This document shows positions 7,691 through 16,105 of a stretch of 64,000 nt of DNA, piece after piece. The DNA lies in NCBI RefSeq assembly GCF_019219025.1, contig NZ_JAHUWN010000011.1, positions 62,001 to 126,000 of the forward strand, given 5' to 3'. Position numbers and translations under genes: made by a program. Each line of letters starts with the position of its first letter. Position 1 is the first letter of the stretch. This stretch comes from Bacillus sp. sid0103 (GTDB lineage: Bacteria; Bacillota; Bacilli; Bacillales_B; DSM-18226). The notes below the pieces were generated by a model. That model had not been told where the DNA came from and did no database searches. It saw only the letters and a list, made by a program, of their open reading frames with translations.

Positions 7691-8836
7691 ATGTTAAATA
7701 CCTTAAAACCATACTTGCAGGAAGCCTGGGAAAAGTCAGGGTTTCAACAACCGACTTCCATTCAAGCAGAGGCAATACCAATGATACTTGAAGGCAAGAA
7801 TTTAATTGCTGAGTCACCGACAGGTACTGGTAAAACGCTGGCTTATTTACTTCCATTGTTACATAAAATGGACCCAAGTTTACAATCCCTACAAGCTGTT
7901 GTGTTAGCTTCTTCGCAGGAGCTTGTGATGCAGGTCTATCAAGAATTTCAAAAATGGTCGGAAGGAAGTGGAATCAGAGGCACTTCTATTATTGGCGGCG
8001 CTAATATGAAACGGCAGCTTGAGAAATTAAAGAAACGCCCGCATGTTATTTTTGCAACTCCCGGCCGTTTACTTGAACTAATCAAACAGAAAAAAGTGAA
8101 AATGCATGAAGTAAAACTGGTTGTTCTCGATGAGGGAGACCAATTACTCATTCATGAACATCTTAATACTGTCCAAAATATTGTTAAATCAACGATGAGC
8201 GACCGCCAAGTTGTTTTGTTTTCTGCTACAATGAAACCGGCAACCGAGAAATTGGCCAAAGAAATGACGAAGGACCCGGAAGTTCTTCGCATCGAAAAGG
8301 ATGAGATCGCTTCATCAGGAGAAGTGGAGCACATTTATTTTTCATGTGATCCAAGAGATAAAATCAAGCTCCTTGAAAAAATCACTCGCTTAGAAAATAG
8401 TAAATCCCTTGCGTTTATTAATGATATCGGCGAAATTGAAGTATTTAAGGAGAAATTACATTTTAAAGAGCTTTCGATCGGAATCCTGCATAGCGACATG
8501 AAAAAGCTCGAGCGGCAGGCCGCATTAAAGTCTTTCCGTGATGGAAAAATGAACATGCTCATTGCTACAGATGTGGCGGCGAGAGGACTTGATATCCAAG
8601 GGGTCACCCATGTAGTTAATATCGATTCCCCGAAGGATATAGCGCAATATGTGCACAGGGCTGGAAGAACAGGAAGAATGGGTGCTAATGGGATTGTTAT
8701 CTCGCTTGTTACCGAGAGAGAAGAACGAGAATTGAAACAGTATTGCCGTGAGTTAAACGTTCCACTTCAAAAAAGAGTGTTTTACAAAGGTTTAATTGCT
8801 GAAGAAGGACAAAGAGATCAAAAACTAAGAAGATAA
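7691..8836 (+). CDS. yfmL: DEAD-box ATP-dependent RNA helicase YfmL
   Basis: Cytoplasmic RNA helicase; B. subtilis YfmL acts in cold growth and large-subunit ribosome assembly. All core motifs are present: Q-motif region F.QPTSIQ (18-25), Walker A SPTGTGKT (42-49), motif Ia, TPGR (124-127), motif II as DEGD rather than DEAD (148-151), SAT (179-181), ATDVAARGLDIQ (motif V) and HRAGRTGR (motif VI). At 381 residues with no C-terminal extension it matches YfmL rather than the longer CshA/CshB/DeaD. AAAGGAG precedes the ATG. The Gly in motif II is a conservative family variation (B. subtilis YfmL has DETD). Confidence 0.9.
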   Translation: MLNTLKPYLQEAWEKSGFQQPTSIQAEAIPMILEGKNLIAESPTGTGKTLAYLLPLLHKMDPSLQSLQAVVLASSQELVMQVYQEFQKWSEGSGIRGTSIIGGANMKRQLEKLKKRPHVIFATPGRLLELIKQKKVKMHEVKLVVLDEGDQLLIHEHLNTVQNIVKSTMSDRQVVLFSATMKPATEKLAKEMTKDPEVLRIEKDEIASSGEVEHIYFSCDPRDKIKLLEKITRLENSKSLAFINDIGEIEVFKEKLHFKELSIGILHSDMKKLERQAALKSFRDGKMNMLIATDVAARGLDIQGVTHVVNIDSPKDIAQYVHRAGRTGRMGANGIVISLVTEREERELKQYCRELNVPLQKRVFYKGLIAEEGQRDQKLRR

Positions 8837-8845
8837 TGGACGGCA

Positions 8846-8878
8846 GAGACAGTGGAGGAACATCCACTGTCTTCTTTT
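8846..8878 (+). terminator. Rho-independent terminator after yfmL
   Basis: AGACAGTGG / CCACTGTCT stem followed by TCTTTT. Confidence 0.8.
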
Positions 8879-8938
8879 AATGTGAAAAGGGATTTCCTTC
8901 TTATTTCTTGAATAGTAAAAGAGATGGAGGGGAAAAAC

Positions 8939-10408
8939 ATGGAAGATAAGAAACTAAAAAAAATGAATGAGGAATGGCTTGAAGAAGCTACTATCACACA
9001 GATCCAAGAAATGTTAGAGAGTGGAGAGCTCACATCGAAAGAGCTTGTTTTAATGTACTTACATAGAATCGCGGCTTATGATAGCCAATTGCATTCGATC
9101 ATTGAAGTAAATCCTGATGCCTTACAGATAGCTGAAGCGCTTGACGCCGAGCGAAATGAATCCGGCCCGCGCAGTCGATTGCATGGCATTCCCATCTTAC
9201 TAAAAGATAACATTGATACCAATGATAAAATGCATACTAGCGCTGGGTCACTTGCCTTGAAAAATTCGATTGCCCTCCATGATTCGTTTGTGGCAGAGCA
9301 ATTACGGAAAGCAGGGGCAATCATTCTCGGCAAAACAAATATGACTGAATGGGCAAATTTCATAGCAATCGGGATGAAAAGCGGTTATAGTTCCCGAGGC
9401 GGACAGGTATTAAATCCTTATGGCCCAGGCAGGTTTGACGTGGGTGGGTCTAGTTCAGGCTCGGGAGCTGCCGTTGCAGCTAACTTCGCCACAGCGGCAG
9501 TGGGAACTGAAACATCTGGATCGATCTTAAATCCTTCCTGTCAAAACTCCTTGGTAGGAATCAAGCCGACTGTTGGTCTAATCAGCAGACGAGGGATTAT
9601 CCCAATTGCACACACTCAGGATACAGCAGGACCGATGGCTAGAACGGTGGAAGATGCAGCTATTCTTCTTAACTCACTCTGTAGCAGCGACGAGAAAGAT
9701 CCGATTACCAAAACAAACCCTTTTGGGCAGACTGACTTTTCTGAGTATCTTTTGAAACAAGGGCTTAAGGGAAAAAGAGTTGGCGTGGCCGTAAAAGGCT
9801 TTATCGAGTTGTTGAGTGAAGAGAAACAAAAGGTGATTCAACTGGCTGTTGATATTCTAAAATCTTCAGGTGCGGATGTGATTGAGACCATAGAAATTCC
9901 TTCCGCAAAGGCAAATTGGAAGTATGATGTACTAACCTATGAGTTTAAACCAGACCTAAATGCGTATCTAAACAGCCTTCATCCATCTATACCGATAAAA
10001 AACTTAACAGACCTCATTGAGTTTAATAAAAACAATGAAGAGAAAATGCTCAAGTACGGCCAGGCCGTCCTGATCGAGTCTGATGAAACGAGCGGGTCAC
10101 TAACAGAAGCAGCTTATATTGAGGCATTGGAATTCGACCTCTATCACTCGAAAAAGCAGGGGATTGACTTTGCTTTGGAAAAATACGGCTTGGATGCGAT
10201 TGTTTTCCCAAGTGAGGAAGGCTCTCATATCAGTGCAAAAGCAGGTTATCCATCCATTGCTGTTCCGGCTGGCTATACGACAGAGGGGGAACCGGTTGGA
10301 ATCACTTTTGCAGGAACCGCATATAGTGAGCCTTTATTAATCGAGGTCGCCTATGCTTTTGAGCAAATGACTAAATTTAGAAAAGCGCCTGTCCTTGAAA
10401 GAGAATAA
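8939..10408 (+). CDS. Amidase signature family hydrolase
   Basis: A 489-residue amidase of the GatA/peptide-amidase superfamily, which hydrolyses C-N amide bonds with a Ser-cisSer-Lys triad. The lysine is Lys89 in LLKDNIDT, the cis-serine lies in GGSSSGSGAAVA (169-180) and the nucleophile is Ser195 in GTETSGSI. Length and the RLHGIPILLKDNIDT block are nearer to stand-alone amidases such as B. subtilis YerM than to GatA. The frame starts 15 bases earlier, but GGAGGGG lies just before the second ATG, which is used here. No signal peptide is present, so it is cytoplasmic. Substrate not predictable. Confidence 0.88.
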   Translation: MEDKKLKKMNEEWLEEATITQIQEMLESGELTSKELVLMYLHRIAAYDSQLHSIIEVNPDALQIAEALDAERNESGPRSRLHGIPILLKDNIDTNDKMHTSAGSLALKNSIALHDSFVAEQLRKAGAIILGKTNMTEWANFIAIGMKSGYSSRGGQVLNPYGPGRFDVGGSSSGSGAAVAANFATAAVGTETSGSILNPSCQNSLVGIKPTVGLISRRGIIPIAHTQDTAGPMARTVEDAAILLNSLCSSDEKDPITKTNPFGQTDFSEYLLKQGLKGKRVGVAVKGFIELLSEEKQKVIQLAVDILKSSGADVIETIEIPSAKANWKYDVLTYEFKPDLNAYLNSLHPSIPIKNLTDLIEFNKNNEEKMLKYGQAVLIESDETSGSLTEAAYIEALEFDLYHSKKQGIDFALEKYGLDAIVFPSEEGSHISAKAGYPSIAVPAGYTTEGEPVGITFAGTAYSEPLLIEVAYAFEQMTKFRKAPVLERE

Positions 10409-10464
10409 GACTAATTATTTTCACTCATACTATCAATGTATTTCTCAAAAAGGAGCTGGTACGT

Positions 10465-10599
10465 ATGGGAAGACAGAAGCTAGGTAATCAAAATGCTCAG
10501 CGAAATAATAATAGCAAAAAGCCAATGAGAGATAGTGAAGAACTAGTTGAATTTACAACTGGTGAAGGATTAAAACACAATCGACCAAATAGTAAATAA
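10465..10599 (+). CDS. Small hydrophilic protein, 44 residues
   Basis: Begins MGRQKLGNQNAQRNNN and is rich in Asn, Gln, Lys and Arg, with an acidic middle (DSEELVEF). A proper site AAAGGAG stands ten bases before the ATG, and a strong terminator follows eight bases after the stop, so it looks like an independent gene. Composition recalls small spore proteins (SASP-minor type), but I cannot place it in a named family. Confidence 0.6.
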   Translation: MGRQKLGNQNAQRNNNSKKPMRDSEELVEFTTGEGLKHNRPNSK

Positions 10600-10603
10600 T
10601 AAA

Positions 10604-10638
10604 GCGCGCCTCCTACATTTAGTAAGGAGGCGCTTTTT
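10604..10638 (+). terminator. Rho-independent terminator after the 44-residue gene
   Basis: GCGCCTCCT / AGGAGGCGC stem, then five T. Confidence 0.9.
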
Positions 10639-10655
10639 CGCACTAGGAAGTGATT

Positions 10656-10749
10656 TGTAGATAATTCAAAAAAGTGTAGATATCATCCCGAACTTTGTAG
10701 ATACCCATTCTAAACCTGTAGATATCACCTCAATTTTTGTAGATATCTT
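10656..10749. repeat. Array of five phased TGTAGATATC units, 21-bp period
   Basis: TGTAGATA occurs at 10656, 10675, 10696, 10717 and 10738, i.e. spacings of 19, 21, 21 and 21. Each conserved head (TGTAGATATC, or TACCC/TAATTC variants) is followed by a variable 11-base tail. The array lies between a terminator and the 3' end of the Rieske oxidoreductase gene. No open frame uses it. It shares period and head-plus-variable-tail design with the array near 52 kb. Confidence 0.75.
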
Positions 10750-10755
10750 AAAAAC

Positions 10756-12285
10756 CTATTCTTCAGCCAATAATTTTAGCGCTTTTTTAGCCGGACCCTC
10801 AATCACATCGCCTGAATAAGCATACCTTGAGCCATGGCACGGACAATCCCATGTTTTTTCCGCATGGTTCCATTCGCATTCGCAGCCAAGATGGGTGCAG
10901 GTGGTGTCAACAATATAAAGTTTACCGTTCTTGTCTTTGTATGCACCTGCTCTTTTCCCGTTATACATCACAACTGATCCTTCACCATCCATCAAATCAT
11001 CCGGATCCCCTGGAACAATTTCAAGTTTGCCTTTGAGTAGGTGTTTGGCAACATCAACATTAGTACTGACAATACTTTTTAAATCGGGATCGGCGTGAAA
11101 ACGCGATGGTGAATAAAGTTCTTTGTATGGATTATCGTTGTTTAACACATAATCGGCTAATAAACGCCCAGCCATGGTTCCGGTTGTCATGCCCCATTTT
11201 TTAAAGCCGGTCGCTACTAAAATATGCTCCCGCTCAGCAGTAATGGGACCAATATAGGGAAGCTTGTCTAGTGTAACTAAATCCTGTGCAGACCAGCGGT
11301 AATCATATTCCTTAATCCCAAAAACGTCTTCGGCAAACCCTTCAAGGGCTTCAAAATGCGCAATCGTATCAATGCCCTGACCGGTTTTATGGTTTTCACC
11401 ACCAATAATAATCAGTTTTTCGCCATTTATCGGTGTATAACGAATCGAACGGGTTGGACTGTCCGCGCTAATATACATGCCGCCAGGGTACTCTTTGTCG
11501 GTTTTAATACCAATTGCATAGGAGCGGTCCGCGTACATTCGCGCAAAATAAAGACCTGGCAAATCATAAAATGGAAAATGTGATGCAATGATTACTTGAT
11601 TACAAGTCACTTTGAAACCAGACTTTGTAACCACTTTTGGTTGTACGCCATCGTCTTCAATATCGGAAGCTGTTGTATTTTCAAATACTGTACAACCAGC
11701 TTTCACTGCTTCATCCAGGAGCACTTTTAAATATTTAAGCGGATGAAACTGGGCTTGATTTTGCATCATCAGGGCGGCTTTCACTTCAATATTAAAAGGA
11801 ATTGTATCCTTTAATGCACCATCAATATCAAGTCGTTTATAGGCTTCCCATTCCGTTACAAGCTTATCTTTATATTCTTCGGTGACTGCATAAATGTAAG
11901 CATCTTCTTTGCTAAAATCACAATCGATTCCTTTTTCATTAATATTACTTTCAACAAATTGTATGGCATTCATATGTGATTCGAAATAAAGTCGAGCCTT
12001 TTCCTCTCCAAAATGGTTAATAAATTCATCATAAATTAATCCATGCTGGGCGGTTACCTTCGCAGTCGTATGACCAGTGGTGCCATTCAGAACACTTCCC
12101 GCTTCTAATATGGCAACCTTTTTACCTTCCTTAGAAAGTAAATAGGCTGCGGTAATCCCTGTAATTCCGGCTCCGACAATGGTGACATCGACGGATAGGT
12201 CTTCGGTTAATTTTTTAAAAACAGGTAATTCTATTTCACGCCAATATGTTTTTGGAAATTGTGGAATTTTTTCAGATGAACTCAT
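10756..12285 (-). CDS. yhfW: FAD-dependent oxidoreductase with C-terminal Rieske domain (YhfW-like)
   Basis: A 509-residue fusion. The N-terminal DAO-type flavoprotein opens with the dinucleotide-binding motif VTIVGAGITGITAAYLL (about 34-50), and GTTGHTTAKVT follows. The C-terminal about 100 residues form a Rieske [2Fe-2S] domain with CTHLGC and CPCHGSRY providing the two Cys and two His ligands. Length and domain order match B. subtilis YhfW, whose substrate is unknown. Two ATGs compete: the second is six bases from GGAGGA and is used, because the first overlaps the ribosome site. Its 3' flank carries the 21-bp array. Divergent from the kinase gene. Confidence 0.88.
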   Translation of the reverse strand: MSSSEKIPQFPKTYWREIELPVFKKLTEDLSVDVTIVGAGITGITAAYLLSKEGKKVAILEAGSVLNGTTGHTTAKVTAQHGLIYDEFINHFGEEKARLYFESHMNAIQFVESNINEKGIDCDFSKEDAYIYAVTEEYKDKLVTEWEAYKRLDIDGALKDTIPFNIEVKAALMMQNQAQFHPLKYLKVLLDEAVKAGCTVFENTTASDIEDDGVQPKVVTKSGFKVTCNQVIIASHFPFYDLPGLYFARMYADRSYAIGIKTDKEYPGGMYISADSPTRSIRYTPINGEKLIIIGGENHKTGQGIDTIAHFEALEGFAEDVFGIKEYDYRWSAQDLVTLDKLPYIGPITAEREHILVATGFKKWGMTTGTMAGRLLADYVLNNDNPYKELYSPSRFHADPDLKSIVSTNVDVAKHLLKGKLEIVPGDPDDLMDGEGSVVMYNGKRAGAYKDKNGKLYIVDTTCTHLGCECEWNHAEKTWDCPCHGSRYAYSGDVIEGPAKKALKLLAEE

Positions 12286-12381
12286 ATACATTCCTCCAGC
12301 CTAAAAAATGACATCATATTTAATTTTTCCAAAAGTGCTAGAATAAATGTAAACAAGGAAAAAGTTCCTAAAAGTAAAAAA

Positions 12382-12403
12382 GAACCCTGCATATGCAAGG
12401 TTC
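12382..12403 (+). promoter_or_regulatory. Palindrome in the leader of the APH-fold kinase gene
   Basis: GAACC-C-TGCATATGCA-A-GGTTC, an inverted repeat of 22 bases with one mismatched pair, ends 10 bases before the ribosome site. It could be an operator or an mRNA hairpin. There is no T-run, so it is not a standard terminator. Confidence 0.35.
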
Positions 12404-12424
12404 CTTACGAATGGAGGATATCCA

Positions 12425-13333
12425 ATGACGAATTCATGGTCACCTGAAATTGAACTATCCCCACAAGAAGCAATGCGCTTAATAGCCAATCAATTTCCGG
12501 ATCTTCATCCAATTCATATTCGTTTATTTGGCCAAGGGTTTGATAACAGCGTGTTTATGGTTAATGACCAATACGTGTTTCGTTTTCCAAGACGAACAAG
12601 TGCCGTTCAGTTATTGTTTACAGAAAATCATCTTTTGCCGCACCTAACTGAATTCCTAAATTTTCAGATTCCTGTCCCGGTATTTTTGGGTCGGCCGTGT
12701 CCGGATTACCCGTGGCCATTTACAGGCTATCAAGTAGTATCAGGAATGACACCTGGGATTTTATCTGAATCAATAAGGAGCGCTTCAGCAGAACGAATGG
12801 CTGTTTTTCTCCGTAAACTCCATCAGTTTTCAATCGAAAAAGCAAAGAGCTATGGCGTTCCGTATGATCAATTAAACCGTGTAAGTATTAAATTAAGAAA
12901 AGATAGACTAGTGGAAAATGTAACTAAAGCAGTAAACGATCGATTATTGAAACATCCAAAACCACTACTGGATTATCTAAATAACCTAAAAATAATCGAA
13001 GAAGTTTCAAACCTTTCCCTTGTCCATGGTGATCTTCATTTTAGAAATGTACTCGTTGACTCGAACGGACATATTTCAGGCATTATTGATTGGGGAGATG
13101 TTCACATAGGAAACCCTGCGGTTGATCTTTCTTTTGTATATAGTTTTTTTCCGCCATTGGGCCGTAAACAATTTTTTGAAGCCTACGGAGATGTTGATGG
13201 AAATACACGATATCTGGCTAAATTTAAAGCCATTTTTACAACAGTAATACTGTTAAGATACGCTCATGACTTAAGTGATTCGAAAATGAAGGAAGCTGCA
13301 TTACAAGGCTTAAACTTTGCCTTAGTTGATTAA
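12425..13333 (+). CDS. APH-fold phosphotransferase (aminoglycoside/choline kinase family)
   Basis: A 302-residue small-molecule kinase. The N-lobe has FGQGFDNSVFMV (ATP-binding loop) and YVFRFPRR with the catalytic-lobe Arg/Lys region. The C-lobe has the Brenner motif HGDLHFRNVLV near residue 201, with the catalytic Asp, and the metal-binding IDWGDVHIGNPAVDLS near 220. It could be an antibiotic kinase (APH or MPH type) or a housekeeping kinase; nothing nearby decides. Close homologues in Bacillaceae are simply called phosphotransferase. GGAGG precedes the ATG. Confidence 0.85.
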   Translation: MTNSWSPEIELSPQEAMRLIANQFPDLHPIHIRLFGQGFDNSVFMVNDQYVFRFPRRTSAVQLLFTENHLLPHLTEFLNFQIPVPVFLGRPCPDYPWPFTGYQVVSGMTPGILSESIRSASAERMAVFLRKLHQFSIEKAKSYGVPYDQLNRVSIKLRKDRLVENVTKAVNDRLLKHPKPLLDYLNNLKIIEEVSNLSLVHGDLHFRNVLVDSNGHISGIIDWGDVHIGNPAVDLSFVYSFFPPLGRKQFFEAYGDVDGNTRYLAKFKAIFTTVILLRYAHDLSDSKMKEAALQGLNFALVD

Positions 13334-13340
13334 AAGGAAA

Positions 13341-13487
13341 TCATTCCTCTTTATCAATGTTCAATGGATCTATACGGGTAGAGTCTTCTGTGTTTAAGGA
13401 GCTTCTAATAAAATGAAAAAATGTTCCTCCAATACAACCGAGAAATATGACAAAACCAATTGTTGTGACCCACCAAATCGCAGCCAT
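13341..13487 (-). CDS. Small single-pass membrane protein, 48 residues
   Basis: Starts MAAIWWVTTIGFVIFLGC, a single membrane helix followed by GGTFFHFIR and an acidic tail ending IDKEE. A run of GGGGG lies six bases before the ATG. It sits tail-to-tail with the kinase gene, eight bases apart. No family recognised. The hydrophobic helix plus charged tail and good ribosome site argue for a real gene. Confidence 0.6.
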   Translation of the reverse strand: MAAIWWVTTIGFVIFLGCIGGTFFHFIRSSLNTEDSTRIDPLNIDKEE

Positions 13488-13585
13488 TGTATTCCCCCTT
13501 TTGTCGAACTTAATTGACCAATGTCTTTAAGCTTTTCTAAAATATATGCAATAGGGGGGATGATTTTGCCAAAGACTAATTTGTT

Positions 13586-13960
13586 TTAGTCTTTTTTCTT
13601 CAGTGCGGCATAATAGTCAACTTTTTTGATATTGACGCCGACAAAGGTTTCAATTATGGACTGGCCGCCTGCAATCGAGAAAATTAAAATAACCACAAAG
13701 GCAATGCGCGGGAAGAGCAAATAAGCTCCACCGAGTAAAATGGCGCTCCAAACACCTGCACACCAATAACATTTCAACAAATAACCGAACATCGATGTGG
13801 GAACTTCCTTTGTTTCCACGCCAGCATCGGTTTCGACCTTGATTTTTTTAACAAACGGTTTACGGATAAATTCAGTAATTTTATCAAAAACAATTAAATG
13901 AGTTAAACGATAACTCGCCAAAATTAACATAATATAGGTCATCCATGAAATTTCTTTCAC
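13586..13960 (-). CDS. DUF1360 membrane protein (YngL-like)
   Basis: About 124 residues; the first helix carries MLILASYRLTHLIVFDKI. A central CYWCAGVW motif is the DUF1360 hallmark, followed by two hydrophobic segments and VGVNIKK. B. subtilis YngL and YjfA-type sporulation-associated proteins share this domain; the role is unknown. The frame extends nine codons upstream to an ATG, but GGAGG occurs inside that extension, eight bases before a GTG, so the GTG is taken as start. Confidence 0.75.
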   Translation of the reverse strand: MKEISWMTYIMLILASYRLTHLIVFDKITEFIRKPFVKKIKVETDAGVETKEVPTSMFGYLLKCYWCAGVWSAILLGGAYLLFPRIAFVVILIFSIAGGQSIIETFVGVNIKKVDYYAALKKKD

Positions 13961-14092
13961 TTTTCCATCCTCCAAATAAATCTGCATTGATGTTCATCAA
14001 ATTTCCTATCACTCAAAGCAAAAATTTATTTTTTAATCCATTGTATATTTTGAGCCTGAAATCAAGATTATATATTCGGAGGAGGCGAAAAA

Positions 14093-14707
14093 ATGAAAAA
14101 ATCTTTTTGGTTTAGTTTTCTGTTTTTATTGTCGCTATTTTGTATTCCGAGTGTGTCGTTTGCCCAGCAACTCTACACTGTACAGCCAGGCGACTCTCTT
14201 TGGAAGATCGCAGTCAGGTATCAAGTGGGCATATCAGAGATTATTTCCGCAAACCCGCAATTTAAGAATCCGAATTTAATCTATCCAGGTCAAAAGGTAA
14301 CCATTCCAAGTTTCGATGCAGTAAAAAGCATTGAAAGTCAGGTCATCCAGTTAACCAACCAGGAGCGTGCGAAGAATGGATTGAAGGCATTAACTCCAGA
14401 TTGGGAATTGTCAAGGGTTGCTCGTTATAAAGCCAATGATATGAGAGATAAAAACTATTTCAGTCATACCAGTCCAACCTATGGCAGTCCGTTTGCAATG
14501 ATGAAAAGCTTTGGGATTTCCTATCGTTCAGCAGCTGAAAACATTGCAGCAGGGCAAACTACACCAGCATCCGTCGTTCAAGCTTGGATGAATAGCTCGG
14601 GGCACAGGGCCAATATATTAAGCACGAGATCTACCTATATTGGGGTTGGTTACGCACAAGGCGGCTCCCAACGACACTATTGGGTCCAGATGTTTATCTC
14701 TAAATAA
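14093..14707 (+). CDS. Secreted LysM-CAP domain protein
   Basis: A 204-residue exported protein: signal peptide to about residue 25 (PSVSFAQQ), one LysM peptidoglycan-binding domain (LYTVQPGDSLWKIAVRYQ to GQKVTIPS, about 27-71) and a CAP/SCP domain (about 80-203). The CAP domain has NQERAKNGL, HTSPTYGSPF, AAENIAAG and the closing SSGHRANILS. This is the YkwD/SafA-neighbour type of wall- or spore-associated CAP protein; biochemical function unknown. GGAGGAGG precedes the ATG and a large hairpin terminator follows. Confidence 0.9.
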   Translation: MKKSFWFSFLFLLSLFCIPSVSFAQQLYTVQPGDSLWKIAVRYQVGISEIISANPQFKNPNLIYPGQKVTIPSFDAVKSIESQVIQLTNQERAKNGLKALTPDWELSRVARYKANDMRDKNYFSHTSPTYGSPFAMMKSFGISYRSAAENIAAGQTTPASVVQAWMNSSGHRANILSTRSTYIGVGYAQGGSQRHYWVQMFISK

Positions 14708-14713
14708 TGAAAC

Positions 14714-14762
14714 AAAAAGGGTCAGTTACTTAAGCATTTCGCTTAGGGGCTGACCCTTTCTA
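14714..14762 (+). terminator. Terminator after the LysM-CAP gene
   Basis: AAAGGGTCAG / CTGACCCTTT with an inner TAAGC / GCTTA stem. The T-tract is short (TTTCTAC). Confidence 0.75.
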
Positions 14763-14763
14763 C

Positions 14764-14773
14764 GTCTTAAGAC
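14764..14773 (+). promoter_or_regulatory. Candidate LiaR operator, GTCTTAAGAC palindrome
   Basis: A perfect 10-base palindrome about 90 bases before the liaI-like gene, in the position expected for a LiaR/VraR-class binding site upstream of the stress-inducible promoter. The match to the Bacillus LiaR box is from memory and approximate. Confidence 0.4.
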
Positions 14774-14860
14774 CGATATCAAAATCAAGCTAAGGCGCAA
14801 TTATGACGAACAAAGAAAAGAGGTAAGATGATATCAAGATAAAGAAAGGAGAAAAACAAA

Positions 14861-15205
14861 ATGAAAAAATTTGGTTTATTGTTAGCAGGTGCAATTGCAG
14901 CGATGATTTTGCTTTCAACGATTGGTCCAATGGTGGGGTTACTCGTTAGCCTAGTACTCCTATACTTTATATTTAAACAGTTCTTAAAAGCTAAATCTAC
15001 AGGTGGGAAAATTGGGATTGGGATTATCGGTTTTATCGTCCTCATGGCTTCCATTCATAATGCCCCAGCTATCATTGGAGTAGCTGCTGCCTATGTACTG
15101 TACCTCGTTTATAAAAAATGGAACGAGAAAAAGTACACGGTCACAACAGAGGAATCAGACCCATTTGTCAACTTTGAAAAACAGTGGAATGAATTGAAAA
15201 ATTAG
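14861..15205 (+). CDS. LiaI-like small membrane protein
   Basis: A 114-residue protein with three or four hydrophobic segments, a glycine-rich loop (GGKIGIGIIG) and a hydrophilic tail ending FEKQWNELKN. It directly precedes the PspA/LiaH gene, as LiaI does in B. subtilis, where LiaI is the membrane anchor that recruits LiaH under envelope stress. Primary similarity to B. subtilis LiaI (126 residues) is not obvious to me, so the assignment rests on topology and position. AAAGGAG precedes the ATG. Confidence 0.65.
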   Translation: MKKFGLLLAGAIAAMILLSTIGPMVGLLVSLVLLYFIFKQFLKAKSTGGKIGIGIIGFIVLMASIHNAPAIIGVAAAYVLYLVYKKWNEKKYTVTTEESDPFVNFEKQWNELKN

Positions 15206-15286
15206 TAGGATCTGTTAAAGCTGAATGTTGATTTTTAAATTCAACACTATTGATAAACCAACCAAAATTAAAAGGAGAGAGAAAAC

Positions 15287-15931
15287 ATGACAAACTTATT
15301 TACAAGAATAAAAAACACGATTACAGCAGATTTACACGAGGCACTTGATCAAAAAGATAAACAAAATCCAATTGCTTTATTAAATCAATATCTTCGTCAG
15401 TGTGAGCAAGAAACAGAGAAAGTTAGAAAGCTATTGGAACGTCAGTACACACTGAAAGATGAATTTACTAGAGAATATCAGCAAGCTGCCCAATTAGCCG
15501 AAAAAAGAAAGTATCAAGCTGAAATTGCTTCAACTGCCGGCGAAACAGAGCTTTATCAGTTTGCTGCTGCAGAACATCAGCAATATTCCGATCGTGCGGT
15601 CCGCTTAAGTGGATCACTTGAACAAGTAAAAGGTCAACTAGCAGACCTAGAAAGAAAATATGAGGAAATGAAGCACAAAGTTAAAGATATGCATTTGCGC
15701 AGGATGGAATTAATGGGCCGTGAAAATGTAACACGAGCGAACCACCAAATCAACCAGGTGCTCGATTCTCACTCGTATTCTGATAAATCCTACTCGAAGT
15801 TTAAAGAAATTGAAAACTACCTTGACCGTTTAGAGCATCAAGTGAATAGTTCATTTTATCGTAATACGATTGACGCTCGGATCTCACAGTTAGAAAAAGA
15901 AATGAAATTAGAAGAAAGCAAGTCCATTTAA
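15287..15931 (+). CDS. liaH: PspA/IM30 family envelope-stress protein LiaH
   Basis: A 214-residue, almost entirely alpha-helical coiled-coil protein. It starts with a membrane-active amphipathic region (LFTRIKNTITADLHEALD), then NPIALLNQYLRQCEQE, the PspA signature that begins the long hairpin. Length and context match LiaH, the ring- or helix-forming effector induced by bacitracin and other lipid-II antibiotics. A short hairpin lies between liaI and this gene, and a weak terminator follows. That fits high expression of the first two genes relative to liaFSR. Confidence 0.9.
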   Translation: MTNLFTRIKNTITADLHEALDQKDKQNPIALLNQYLRQCEQETEKVRKLLERQYTLKDEFTREYQQAAQLAEKRKYQAEIASTAGETELYQFAAAEHQQYSDRAVRLSGSLEQVKGQLADLERKYEEMKHKVKDMHLRRMELMGRENVTRANHQINQVLDSHSYSDKSYSKFKEIENYLDRLEHQVNSSFYRNTIDARISQLEKEMKLEESKSI

Positions 15932-16022
15932 TAACAAATATGGTAGACTATATTAGAAAAGCAGAATCTCTTTCAAAGCAAGTATTGCTTATTCCTCAGG
16001 GATTAATGCTTAAGTTAGTATA

Positions 16023-16053
16023 CTAAAGGCGTAGACATTCTGCGCCTTTTGTC
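16023..16053 (+). terminator. Partial terminator between liaH and liaF
   Basis: AAAGGCG / CGCCTTT stem with an 11-base loop and only a short T-tract (TTTTG). Likely lowers read-through into liaFSR. Confidence 0.55.
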
Positions 16054-16105
16054 CATAAATAAAAATATTCGAATGAGCCAGACTTTTAATAAGGGAGGGT
16101 GGGCC

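Noticed and set aside
10656..10749. A short CRISPR array
   Set aside because: Conserved heads of about 10 bases and tails of about 11 bases are far too short for repeats and spacers. The heads vary, and no cas genes are present.
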